A stretch of DNA of 64,000 nucleotides from Russula earlei (Eukaryota; Basidiomycota; Agaricomycetes; Russulales; Russulaceae): the NCBI GenBank assembly GCA_025769875.1, contig JAGFNK010000008.1, forward strand, positions 124,001 to 188,000, written 5' to 3'. Positions 24,455 through 35,541 of the stretch are shown piece by piece. How positions within the stretch are numbered: position 1 is the first letter of the stretch; every line of letters begins with the position of its first letter. The notes below the pieces were generated by a model. The model saw nothing but the letters and a program-made list of their open reading frames with translations. It was not told the origin of the DNA and made no database searches. A program made the translations under genes and the position numbers.

Positions 24455-24569
24455 TTTTGGGTGGCCCTTGCTTTCGTACATCCTTGCTAGATGACCTGCA
24501 TATGTATTTTACTCACAATATTAGTTGTGCCTTAAATGAGCGAATTACTACGCTAGCCACCCTGCTGCT

Positions 24570-26931
24570 CTAATCATCCCTAGTTCTTGACCTTGGGCCA
24601 CCGTTCAAAAAGCCAACGCGTTCATCGGCATCGTCACCGTCCTCGCGTGCACGTCCTGGAGAAGCACGTCGTAGCTTGTGCGCGTCCTCGTCGTCGCTCA
24701 CATCATGGGCGTCCTCATCTCCTATCTCAAACACGACGGCGTCTTCGTTTATGGATGCAGTGCCGCGTCCGCCCACGAGGGTCGCCTCGTCATCATCACG
24801 ACGCCGTGCGTCAGTACGGCGCTCGATCGCATCGAGGTCGTAATCTTCGGCATCCTCTTCGTCTTGCGCCAATTCATCGGACATCAACAACGTAGATATC
24901 CCAGCGGATGGTCAGGACCAGAGAAACTGGGGAGAGAAGAGCAGGACTTATCTGCTGTTGTTGGCAGACGGCCGCCACAAGTAGGTGATACCCGCGAAGG
25001 CGAAGAAGTAGAGCAAGGATAGCCAGCCATCGAGAAGCCACCAACGGACCCTCCAGCTTTTTGCGGCATAATCTGCGTGGGTGAACATGCAATGAGTCGA
25101 GAGGCCATCGCTTGGTGCACAGACAGACGGCGAACCTTCTGCGAGACGGCCGGTGAAAGTCAAGGTCGACACAACGAAAAAGATGGATACCACGAAAACG
25201 ACTGCCAGTAGGATGTATCGTAATCTTTGGAACATTCGAAGCTTATAGTGTTGTTTTCGGGCCCCGAGCTGGGCGATAGTAGCTGTTTGCACACATCAGC
25301 GCGTCGTAAAGCGGCATCCAGGCGAACATATACCGTTGAGTGACCATAGAATCCACATGAGGAATGCACTCAATGTGAATGCCAATGGCACCACGAAGAG
25401 GAGTAGCACCAGGGCAGAGGTTGACTCGAACTCGAGTTCTACGATACCCACAGCATACAGGACTAAAGCGACGGCTCAGCTTAAACGGCATAGCTCAGGA
25501 TGGGTGAGCCGCACCTCCGAAAATGAAGTGGGCGATGGACAGGAACTGGGCTTTGCGCATTGTAGAGCCGAGATTATCACGAACGACACTCAAACCGAGG
25601 GAAACAACCAGAAGCATGAAAAAGGAAAGCGAGTTCCTGCCGGCGTCAAGAATTGCGACGACGAAAAGAAAAACAGTTGATGCTGTGCTTTTCTTGTGTG
25701 CATTGAGGTACCGATAGTAAGCTTGGTAAAGAGTTTTATGAGAATGAGAACCAATTAAATGCAACAAGACCTACCCAAGTTGGCAACCATCTCGACAATG
25801 AGGAAGCCAACGAGACACGACAGATAGTACTATTTGGCGTAAGCATGAAGCCGCCGGCATCCCAAAGAAGCCGCACCTGTATAGGGAGAATTTCGGTGAC
25901 ATGCTTGTAACATAGCCAACCCCAACCAGCCGCCAGTGCAGCGTACATGAGAAGCATGACAAAGTAAAACTACGGGACAGTGTCATTCAACGCGGCAGAT
26001 AAACACAAAGGCCACGTACGTTGACCTTCGGATAGTCGGTCGCTGCAAGTTCTCCATCAAAGACATTCTGGAACAGAACCGACCCTCGGTATGATGGATG
26101 TATACCCGAGGACTGTCGTTTCTGTGACGACGACGACGATGCGGCCTGCATTACCGTGACAGGCACGACAGCTGGCGAGCAGCGTTGTCAGTATTGTCTT
26201 CTCCAAGGATGATATACAGGCTTACCGATACAATAGTAGCCGGTTTTTCGGACGAGATATTGTATAGGTTCATGATATTCGAAGAGTCCGAAAGGACTGG
26301 GGTTAGGGTTGGCACTTCCCTGACGCGTTTGGAGAGGGTCTCTGCGGAAGGGCGAGGAATAATCGCTCGGTGGAGGTGTGGGGTTTCCCTCAGGATTATC
26401 CCAAAAGCCAGTTGTCGAATTACTAGAAGCTGGCAATGCGACTCTCGCAGACCAGAACGTGGTGTTCTCAATCGACAACCCAGTTGGCAAGTCGAGAATA
26501 AAGCGACCGAGATCGGATGAACTGCAAAAGCCACCTCGCACAGCATCAGAGGTACATATGTACGTTTTCTGCTAACAAACATAGTAAGTGTGCTGCGGGT
26601 ACTTGCGCCGCACGGGTGCTTACAGGCAAGTATTCATCTGTCTCCGAAGTCACTTTTCCAAGGTATTTATAGTCATTCCACTCGTAGATGACGATGGCTA
26701 GTTGCCCTTGTGATGTAGAGTCGAAGCTGACTAGCTCGAGTTTAACAACGCTCGGAAGCTGATGACCAGGCGCGTACCATTGATGGACGTATGTTGACCG
26801 CTCCACATTCCGGAGCAGATTTGCCTGGAGTAGTCTGTGTCGAGAATTGGGACCTCATAACTGGATGCCCATGAGGCAGATAATAGTAAAGGGGCTGCCC
26901 ATGAAAACAGCTTGAAGAAGCCACGGGCCAT
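24570..26931 (-). CDS. GOST-type seven-transmembrane protein (PTM1 / lung-7TM family)
   Basis: Multi-exon minus-strand gene starting at ATG 26931 with a signal peptide (MARGFFKLFSWAAPLLLSAS). The lumenal domain carries ICSGMWSG, GQLAIVIYEWNDYKYLGK, DEYLPKTYICTSD and FILDLPTG. The membrane part has seven hydrophobic helices, including FYFVMLLMYAALAAGWGW, YYLSCLVGFLIVEMVANL and RYILLAVVFVVSIFFVVST, and the loop SLSFFMLLVVSLGLSVVRD typical of the family. The C-terminal tail is acidic and cytosolic (DELAQDEEDAEDYDLD). GOST proteins (yeast Ptm1, human GPR107/TMEM87) are Golgi seven-TM proteins linked to trafficking and chaperoning of other membrane proteins. About 560 residues by my splice model. 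Divergent from SNX4, whose start lies 108 bp away. Confidence 0.88.
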
Positions 26932-27039
26932 GGAAGATGAAGGAACGGATCGAAAGCGGAGTGATGGGTGTCCTTGTGCCTCTTTCCAAATCCGTCCTCG
27001 TTCGTTAGCTGCGCTCCATCTACCCGTGCAGCCGTCACC

Positions 27040-28858
27040 ATGCTCGGAGACGATACAGAGGATGTCTTCGATAGTGTCACCTGGGAGTCACCCGCAGACA
27101 ACGGATACCCAGCCGCCAATGCTTCTCTACCCTCACGTCCCGGTTTCAAACAAAGCATTGAAGAGGGAGGGGAGGACCGCGGCCCACATGACCCCAAGTG
27201 GTACGGTTATCTCATAACTCAAGTGAAAGATCCTGTCAAGGAACTGGCGGAAACAAAGGACGCGTATGTTTCGTACTTGGTCACTGCAAAAGTGAGTTTC
27301 AACCCAACCCACCTCAATTTCATTCACATTTTGTCAGACCAACTTATCTATCTTCTCGACCCCAAACCCCTCCTCGCGGAGACGCTTTCAAGACTTTGTC
27401 TTCCTCAGAAATAATCTTGCTAAGGACTTTCCGGCATGTGTAGTTCCCCCGCTACCAGACAAGCACCGGCTAGGTCAGTTATTTCGTCAATGGCAAATTC
27501 ACCGTCGTCTAATTGTGTCTTCCCTCAGAATACATAACTGGCGATAGATTCAGTCCAGAGTTTATGGAGCGGCGTAGACAAGAGTAAGTCACAACGGACA
27601 GCGCGCATACAGGACTGATATCCGGATCACAGCCTCCACCGTTTCCTGCAGCGGATTGCCAGGCATCCTATCCTCCAGCGTAGCACCCTCGTTCGGGCAT
27701 TTTTCGAATCCACCGAATGGGTATGCATCTGTTTCAAATCAAGGATTCCGTTTTTTTCATTATTCCGCAGCATGTCATAATGCACCAGCATGTTGCGCAT
27801 CCACCAGGGCCTGAGCAGTCGCAGGGTGTCATCGATAACCTCTCGGACACTCTCCTTAATGCATTTGCACGCGTTCGAAAGCCTGACGAGCGCTTCCTTG
27901 TGATGCGAGAAAACGTTGACAAGTTTGAGGAAAGCCTCTCAACATCGGAACGCCTGTGGAACCGGGTTCGCACTCGGACAACTGGTGAGTCATTTCCCCC
28001 GTTAACTGTGAATGCTAGATCTGAGGCTGAATGAGCGGGATCTCCCGATTCACTTGGTGAAGATCTCACCGCGGACTATCCATGATTTGGCAGTCGCGGT
28101 TCAGGGATTGGGTTTCCTCGAATCAGGTATCACAGATCAACTAAACCATTTCTCGAATACATTGTTAGAATTTTCGGCCTTACTGCGACATACAGTACGT
28201 TCACTTGGACGTTTGGGAAAAGTCGGGCTCTAACTCGTTCTTCAGACACAGAATACGATGGACCCATTCCTCGTGCATCTCCATTCGCTGCTGTCTTATT
28301 CCTCATGCCCATCGGGCTGTCCTCAAGTTGAGAGATCAGAAGCAGCTAGATCTTGAGGAGCTCACTGAGTACCTGTCTGGGGTGACCGCTGAGAGAGATA
28401 GGCTGTCCGCGATTATTAGCGGGCATGCGGGAAGTTCAGGGCTGGGCCTCAGCGCGTACCTTAGGGACAAAATGGACGCAATCAGGGGCGCGGATGATGA
28501 TAGGAGTAGGGTTGAAAAGATGAAGAAGCTGGACGTTAAGATTAAAGAAGTAAGTATGACACTTGTTGGTACAGCGTCATGCTGATAACTCGAGTAGCTG
28601 AATGAAGCTGTCACAACGGCCCACGAAACTTCCGATACGTTCAGCAATGAGACTCTGCGCGAACAAGCGACCTTTCAATACGCGAAAGAAGCGGAAATGA
28701 AAGAAATGTTGAGCAATTTCGCCGATGGGCAGATCGAGTTGTACAAGAGTGTGAGACGACCATCTCTTTTCTGTAGTCTCCTTGCTTATTTGAGCTAGGC
28801 TATGGAAGAGTGGGACAGGATCATCCCGATTATTCAGCGCATACGCGTGGACGTATAA
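27040..28858 (+). CDS. SNX4: sorting nexin SNX4/Atg24 with an apparent frameshift
   Basis: A chain of exons (27040-27291, 27338-27473, 27529-27583, 27633-27720, 27771-27984, 28019-28194, from 28246, and two or more to 28858) reads in phase. The PX domain shows RRRFQDFVFLRNNL, PPLPDKHRL and ITGDRFSPEFMERRR, where PI3P binding is expected. The BAR-like coiled-coil half shows LKLRDQKQLDLEELTEYLSG, ETSDTFSNETL and the conserved end EEWDRIIPIIQRIRVDV. SNX4 recycles cargo from endosomes and serves selective autophagy. In the exon from 28246, FLVHLHSLLSYS and HAHRAVLKLRDQKQ, which are adjacent in the family, lie in different frames: one base is in excess at about 28299-28303. A 55-nt GT-AG intron (28273-28327) would restore the frame but remove 18 conserved residues. 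Confidence 0.88.
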
Positions 28859-29030
28859 CACTTTTTTGTTTTCCGTATCCCTATCATCATATCTAATTGT
28901 CGTTTGAGCATCGTCTTTCCCTTTCCGTTTGATTTAAACGGTCAAGTGCTTTTACGAAACTCATGCGCCGAAATCTGTTCTCCTTTTGACGCAGCCAATA
29001 TCCGTAGTTTGTCCGCGGATTCCTGAACTG

Positions 29031-30044
29031 CTAAAGACAGCTGGGCGGGTTCTTGAGCGTTAGCAACACAATAAACGTATCACTGGGTTTGTATAAATTA
29101 CTTACGTTGACCACTCCTGTGTCAACCGCTCGCACCATATGTAGTTCCGCCTTCTCGGAGGCCCCGGATGTCGTATGCTGGGTTACTGCTGGTAACCAGG
29201 GCGGTGGATCATCCTGTTTGGCGCTACAGAAATGAGTTCCCACGCACGTATCAAACAATTACCTTGTCGGGCATTGCAGACGGTACTTTTCCTTCCTGAA
29301 GTTCCAAGACGATCGCGAAGGTGATCTCACCTCCCGAGGAATCAGCGCGCGCGTTATTAATGCCATACGAGTATGATCGCACACCATCACGGGGCAACTC
29401 TGCTAGCTGAGACTCGATCATGCTAAGCTTCACCATGAAGGAGCGGAAGTATTGACCCAATGCCGTCGTGGCCATGGCACCTTCGACACTGCATAGTTGG
29501 CCAGTGTTTACTAAGAAGACACGGCATGGGAAAGCATGGAGTGTGACCTGGTGTTCTTATTGAACGACTCGATGGCGATCATGGTCTGAATTGAGAATAT
29601 GAATCGCTCCAGGGCTACTTCGTCCTTGTCCTTGATGACCACGACCACTTTTTCAACGTCTCCCTGAGGAAAAAAAGAGGTCGTTTATACGTCTTCAAGA
29701 TACGGAAAGTGTGATTGCTAACGAGCACAAGCTCATCGCCGATCGCTTTCACCGCGCCAGAGATATACTCGTTCAAGCCCGGGTGGCGCGACTGGTAGAC
29801 GGGCGTTTCGTACTTCTTGCGCCGCACGAAAATGTCCGCCGGATAAACCTGACGGACGTACAAGATTGTGTGAACGGCGACTTCGACTGTGGGCGGTCAG
29901 ACGGGTTAAAGTGTGGGTGCTCTGCGCCTATGCCTACTGAATTCAGTGATGCCACGCACGGCCTCTGAGCGGAGAATGAGCCCTAATCCGCCGCTAAGGA
30001 ATGCATGGCTCACGATTGAATGTCAGCGTCCCTTGAGAAGACAT
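29031..30044 (-). CDS. REV7: REV7 (MAD2L2), HORMA subunit of DNA polymerase zeta
   Basis: Seven exons (30044-30014, 29964-29938, 29886-29729, 29663-29548, 29488-29263, 29213-29106, 29051-29031) join in phase to 228 residues. The start MSSQGTLTFNQAVRGITEFI is recovered only by splicing two short 5' exons of 31 and 27 nt. The family core is clear: EVAVHTILYVRQVYPADIF, RRKKYETPVYQSRHPGLNEY and GDVEKVVVVIKDKDE match human MAD2L2 closely in order and spacing. Rev7 is the adaptor that clamps Rev3 and Rev1 in translesion synthesis, and in animals it also acts in end-joining choice. It acts in the nucleus. The last exon is only seven codons, so the exact C-terminus is less certain. Tail-to-tail with SNX4. 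Confidence 0.9.
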
Positions 30045-31730
30045 CCCAAGATTTCTTTCCGCGAGGCCGTCGCTGCTCGTCCACAGTTGAGCTCGGACCG
30101 GGTAGCCGAACTTTGAGGGGGTCCAAACTTTGAGGGGTCCGTCGCCAAGGTCCAGAGCAAACCTGAATTTCATATCATTTTCACATCAGTTCGCCCCACC
30201 TATCCTTCCCCCCATCTTAATCACCACTCTTAACCTTAAAGAGACACGATGACTGGTCCCTCGCTATGCATGTGTATGCGTCGAACATAACTGAATCCAT
30301 GGCTATCATCCCCCAGGGCTGATGAAATCTGCCGGATAGTGGAGCGTTAGTGCGAGCGTTGCTCACAGCGGATTTTGGCAGGATGAGCGCATCAAATTTT
30401 GGTCCGTTGGTTGTATCCCAAAAGTCAACGGGAGGAGATAAACCCAACAGGGGTCCCCTACGCGAAGCGGGAACCTACGAAAAACACCTGCTCCGGGCTT
30501 ACCGCAAAAAGAGATGCGGCAAGCAACAACGTCAGGGGACCACTTACGATGCCTTTCCCCCTTTCTTGTAATCAGATCTTTCGGACACACCAAACCATCG
30601 GAGCGTCTCAACCAACCTAAGTTAGTAGACCGAATGAAACGAATCTATTGGGCGCCTTTGCCGAGTTCGAGATGCGTGAGTGCTTGCAACGATGGCCACC
30701 CTTGACCTGGCTGACGTGAACATTCTTTGGGTGCACTATTCCTTTCTTTCTTGTGTATGACGGGTGTTCATTCGGGGATTGCATTCTTCCGGGACTACGG
30801 ATACTCCACGACAATATCGGCCAACATCCCATGGTTCCATAGTGACCTGATGCGCAGAGTCTCTGTGTTGAAGCAGTTGGTGTCGTTGAAGCACTTCTGA
30901 AGATATCTGAGTCCATCATCTTCGTCCGGCCCAGCTTTGGCGCCGGGCTCCGAGTACGGGTGAGCCACCTGCCCACCCACTCTATTGTTCCCCGTGGTCG
31001 TTGACGCGCGTTGATCGGAATCTGTCAGACCTACAAACCCCGCTAAAAAGCTGTTAAGAATGGCATGAGCATTTCGCTGTTGAGATGTGATTTCATATTT
31101 GAAAATTGACCAGGGGCTGTTCGCTCGTCCTGCAATCATTCAAGAGTCACGCTGATCTCGAAGCCAAAACATAAGCATAAGCATGTATGCGTACCAGTCA
31201 CCAGGTACAAGATCTCGATGGAAATTTTTTCTTTTCCCCGCAGGCGCAAATTAGCGAAGCTAAGGCACTGGCGAACTTACCTCCTCAGGGAAGCGATTTT
31301 GACTCCACATCTTGCGCCAGCCCAACTTCTTTCACTTACGAAACTTTCAAGTCCAGCCGGCGGACACAGCGTCACATCGTGAGGTCAAAGGTCGCCCAAG
31401 TAGTGCGAGCGTTGCTGGATCGTAAGTCCAGGTTGAAAGCTCAGAGGCGAAGGAAGAACATTTTCATGTTCGAGTTGCGCGATACGAATTCGCATCATTT
31501 GGCGTCAATGCTTCTCTCCGAATACAGCTGTTTTCCAAGATGGCGTTTCAACGGTGCTGGGTGTGAAAAATTACCTGACGGATATTGCCTCATGCTCCTC
31601 ATGCCGGGATTTTGTCTTCCCAAATTCTCTCCTGCCGTCTTGTTATCGGAACCTAAGCTTTTCCCAGTCACTAGTCACAGATTTATCTGTTCTCTTGGAG
31701 AGGGGCTTTGCGACCCATCTCACCTGTACC
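30045..31730 (-). other. 1.7 kb with weak open frames only
   Basis: The minus strand has two open frames that look somewhat protein-like: about 31139-30795 (ending TETLRIRSLWNHGMLADIVV) and 30447-30217 (beginning MGLSPPVDFWDTTNGPKFDA). They could be exons of one gene of unknown family, but I could not find a convincing splice path or start. The plus-strand frame at about 31187-31783 overlaps them and is probably a chance frame. No RNA gene or mobile element is recognisable. Confidence 0.3.
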
Positions 31731-32257
31731 ATGTCTCAGAACCCTCAAGACAACAACCAGTCATATCCTCTTCGCCTCCCTAACTATCGCTTCCTCCATC
31801 AAGGCAGGTATCACCCGTATCCTACCTACAACCGACAGCAAGGCGCTGCCACGCACGACCTCGACGAAGGAGAAATCACGGTATGTCTTGTGCTGATACT
31901 GAGTGCTCTTCCTCCCTTAGAGATGGTCGATAGGACGTTTCGGCTATCCCGGCTAACGAAGCTGGTTCATCTCAACAAGATTCCTCGGTCAGAATATTTC
32001 GGTGTTTTATTTTGTTCTCTCATCTTTACTCCATCTCTAGCCGCAACCTCAACCGACCGCTGATGAACAAGCGGATGTTAATCTTACAAACCTTGCCGAT
32101 GTGGTCGACGAGCTGGAAGGCACGACTTCGGGAAATAGCGCACCTCGTGACACTGTCGATCTAGTCGTTGCATGTCACTTCCGGTTCGAACGGGGTATTG
32201 TTACTAATTACCCCCATATCATAGGCATTTGCCTCAGCAATGCAACGTCGTGCTTAA
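31731..32257 (+). CDS. small hypothetical protein
   Basis: ATG 31731 (ACCATGTCT) opens a Gln/Asn/Tyr-rich start (MSQNPQDNNQSYPLRLPNYR), with donor after EGEIT at about 31879. A second exon from 32042 reads PQPQPTADEQADVNLTNL and ADVVDELEGTTSGNSAPRDT. The most likely end is a short last exon after 32224 reading AFASAMQRRA and stop at 32255-32257. A branch-point-like TACTAA lies just upstream of that acceptor. Roughly 105-110 residues, acidic in the middle, no domain recognised. The second donor is ambiguous (several GTs within ten bases), so the C-terminus may differ. Confidence 0.4.
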
Positions 32258-32650
32258 CACTTTGGATCAGCACTCCCCGATCCCGGGGAGGGGGAAACCT
32301 CGCATCTCAGAAATCCCCCTCCTGGGACATGGCATATATAGGCTCTTGCTGGACTTTCTTTACTTGGTGGTTGTCAGCCCCTTTGAGTTCCGCAGTCATG
32401 TTTCCTTGTAGCTTTTCGTTTTTTCGTGGCTGACCATCGAGTGGCCCCCGTGTCAAATCCAATATGGGCTGTCGTACCTCTCACGACCGGCAGCCATTCG
32501 CACGGTGTCAGAACTGGGCTGTTGTGGTTGGATTCCCAATTTCAGCTGGTCTGGTTCCTGTTCCAACAGCGCTTTCAAAAGAGCGCGCGTATGTCCCATG
32601 CATGTCGCGAAGAATCTCGTCGCTATCTCCATTTGCTAAGTCATCAAAAA

Positions 32651-32977
32651 ATGACTTCCATTCAGCCCGTTCATGTCCACTTTCCGGCGCTGCTGGAGCA
32701 GCCGCCCGTCGACCGCGTCAGGAAGGTGCGTCTCGCCCAAATGGCTCCATTGGATTTTTTTTTATTGTGCGTACGCTTATCAATGACAAAAACACCCCAA
32801 GCGAGGGTTGGTCTATCCAAAGTTGGCGCAGTGCAGAGGCAGTGGCGATAGGATGCATTCCTCTGACCTGTTCTGGGGTAGTCGAAGGGTGTCAGCTGCC
32901 CCATGCCCGCCAGGCGCCGGGGAAGCGGTGCCTTGCGGATTGGTGTTTCTCTCAAAGGTACTGTAACCGTCGTATAG
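32651..32977 (+). CDS. very small hypothetical protein
   Basis: Two exons (32651-32725, 32882-32977) join in phase to 56 residues: the first reads MTSIQPVHVHFPALLEQP and on to DRVRK, the second SKGVSCPMPARRRGSGALRI and then GVSLKGTVTVV with stop at 32975-32977. Donor GTGCGT and acceptor GGGGTAG fit fungal splice sites. The protein is basic in its second half and has no recognised domain. It might be the tail of the gene at 31731 rather than a separate one. Confidence 0.35.
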
Positions 32978-33474
32978 GTCCACTTGTTGTCTTGGACCTT
33001 CCCCCCCCCCCCCTCCTCCCCCCTCCCTCCCCCCAAAACCGGGCTCCGTACATCTCCGTGCCTTCGTCGTTCCTTCTTTTCCCCCCTCCCCTCCCCCCTC
33101 ATCTCACCTGTCGAGTTTTTTTTTTGGTCGGGGGTGGGGTAAACGATCCAGTATGAAAAGAAAAAAAAAAGCTCACGCACGCCCCCCGCCCTTTTCTCCT
33201 TCTCGCCCGCTTCTAGCTCGCCGAATCCCAAACGGGGATCCTCGCCTCTTTTTCTGTTCCGGACGGGGCGTCGAGGTTCGGGTTCGGGTTCGGGTTCGGG
33301 TTCGCGCGTCTCGCGGCAGGAGGCACCACGACGTCGGCCTCGGGACGGGGACATGTGACGCCCCCTCCCACGCCCCCTCCCACGCCCACGCACTCGCACT
33401 CGCACTCGCACTCGCCCCTGTTCTTCGGGTTTGTCCGCGTTTCCGGTGGGAGGCGGCGGGACGCGAGGAGCGAC

Positions 33475-33505
<31 letters not shown>

Positions 33506-33896
33506 CGATGCACGCCGGCGATCGCGGCGTGTTCGTCCCTTCACACCCTTTTCTCTCGACGCCGGTTTCCTCTTACTCCTCTGGGACGTCCATCTCCGGC
33601 CGAGACTCGGAGAATTCTTCGGCTGCATTTGACGTAGGAATTTGAATGCCTGGCGAGGGTGTCGCGTGTTGGGGGCGAACGCGAGCGCATCAGGACAGTT
33701 TTCACACATTCGCCGCGGGGCGGGCTAGATGCTGGTTCATGTCACCCGTGTCCATTTTTTTCGACTTGAATAGCGCAAAATTTCAGACTTCTTTTCTTCA
33801 TACAATACATCTCACAGATCTGGCGGTCAGTTAAAATGACAGCAGATAAGTGCACAAACAATGTACGGTACTAGTCGAGAAAGGGCAAGGTGAACG
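32978..33896 (+). repeat. low-complexity stretch with microsatellites between 33.0 and 33.5 kb
   Basis: A C/T-rich tract near 33001-33110 is followed by a GGTTCG hexamer run (about 33276-33305), a CACTCG hexamer run (about 33388-33415) and eight CAG units (about 33480-33505). An open frame from 33217 to 33645 would read FGFGFGFG, HSHSHSHS and eight Gln in turn, preceded by a possible acceptor (TTCTAG), but I found no exon to join it to. It could be an exon of a low-complexity protein or simply repeat DNA near the 3' end of CWC25. Confidence 0.55.
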
Positions 33897-35323
33897 TTAA
33901 TCGACCTGAGCGACCAGACCGGCCCTCCCTCTCCTAAGCCGTTCCTCGAGGCCGCCGTGACCCCCAAACACTTTCTTCTGTTCGTGGCTCAAGAAACCGC
34001 CCATACCCTTAGACCTCGCGCGCGTTCGCTCTTCCGCTTCCAACTCCGCCTTTTCCTTCTCTAGCAACGCGTTCAGGCGGTCTTTTCTTTCTGTCGACAT
34101 CTCAGCGGCATTGGTGTTCATGGCGGCCAAGCGTGCTGCACGATCTTCGCTAATGCTTGCGGCTATTGGTGGCTTAGGTTGTGGGCTAGGACGTCTGCGC
34201 TTGCGGTAAGGCGATGAATCGACCGCGGGCGAACGGCTCCGATATCGCTTGTGCGAACTACCACCGCCATCATCATGCCGTATTCTCCGGTCAGGAGAAT
34301 GACTGTGACTTCTGCCCCGTCGCTCGTGGTATGTATCGGGATCAGATTCGTCTGAGCGCGGCCATCGAGGCCGCCGTTCATCGGGAGGACGACTACGATC
34401 GGGATCAATGCCGTTATTCCGCTCTCGTCGTCCATAACGGGCATCCGGACTACGACTACGACGTCCATCTCGCGGCGGAGAATATGAGGAACGACGATTG
34501 CGATCACTGTAACGGCGGGAGTCGACGGGGGAGCGAGAGTGGCGGTCGCGAGGACTTGGAGAGCGTCGTGGCTGAGGAGAGCGGCGCCGACGGTCATCAT
34601 AATCAGAAAGGGGCGTTCGAGAGCGATGACGATCCTCTCGCACTCGACGTCGGTGCTCCTTTCTCTCCCGTTTCTCGCGTCTCTTCTCTCTCTTCTCCTG
34701 CTTCGAGGGCTTGATACCGTTGCGCTCCTGCATTTCACGCAAACGCAAGGGATTGGACATAAGCGCCTCAAAGGCAGCAGCTTCCTGCTGCTTGATAGCC
34801 AGGAGAGGGTCCTCGCGGACTTTGGCAGCAATGTCACGCGCTGTGTTCGCATTCTGAACGGCGATGAAGTTTTTATGCGAAGCACCGATCTGAAAAGGAT
34901 GTTGAGATGGCTCGAAGTTGTACACGATGGGAGATGAAATCACCTTTTCATTCTCACTACCAATCAAAATCTTGTCCACACGTTTCTTACCCAGGAGGTA
35001 ATCTTCCAAATCATTCGGATTTTGACTGGACCCTGTCGCCGGCGTGGCATACATCCACTCGAGTTTCTCTTTACTCTTTTTCCCTGTCTGCTCCTCTTGC
35101 AGACGCTGGAGCTCTTGCAGTTGGCGCTCTTCCTCCTTCTCTTTGCGAAGCTGGTCAAGTTTCTTTTTTTCTTCGAGCTATCACAGAGCATGTGTGAGAA
35201 GATACGAGTGCAGACCGAAATATCATTGCGTACCGCCTTCTTCTCTTCCAACCACACCCGCTCCTGATTTTTCATCAGGAGCGGATGCCATGACTTTTTC
35301 ATGTTCAAATCACCACCACCCAT
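33897..35323 (-). CDS. CWC25: pre-mRNA-splicing factor CWC25
   Basis: Two exons (35323-35234 and 35177-33897) give 456 residues. The N-terminus [20 protein letters not shown] is the highly conserved CIR_N-type start of Cwc25, followed by a charged helix (about residues 20-70) and [13 protein letters not shown]. The middle and C-terminal part is rich in Arg, Ser, Asp and His (an RS-like region about residues 190-365), then an acidic/basic helix and the end [20 protein letters not shown]. In yeast, Cwc25 stabilises the spliceosome for the first transesterification after Prp2. It acts in the nucleus. Divergent from the membrane-protein gene at 35542, with 218 bp between the starts. Confidence 0.92.
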
Positions 35324-35541
35324 CTTGCACACTTACTTTAGTTAGAACAAGGAGGGATAGTTCGTGGAAAAGTAGATCAGCGTATTGTTCAGTTGAGCGT
35401 GGGTGGCCTGGCCTGACTCGATGTGTTGATAGTGTTCGTGGCTTGTTTATTTGGCTCTATTTGTCATGAAGCGGGGTCACCGGGCCGGGCATCAGTGTAA
35501 GCAGGACCGTGCGCGCTTCGATTTCCACCCACTATCCAGTT

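Noticed and set aside
30617..31139. Minus-strand frames that might be a gene for a secreted or binding protein.
   Set aside because: No consistent splice path, start or family match could be found, so they are noted only as weak frames in the gap entry.
32671..33513. Long minus-strand frame (280 codons) rich in Arg/Glu/Pro, opposite the low-complexity DNA.
   Set aside because: Its composition follows from the microsatellites and GC-rich DNA on the other strand; it has no family signature and overlaps better plus-strand models.
34163..34885. Alternative minus-strand and plus-strand frames inside CWC25 (240 and 166 codons).
   Set aside because: They are out-of-frame readings of the RS-like region; low-complexity DNA leaves all frames open.
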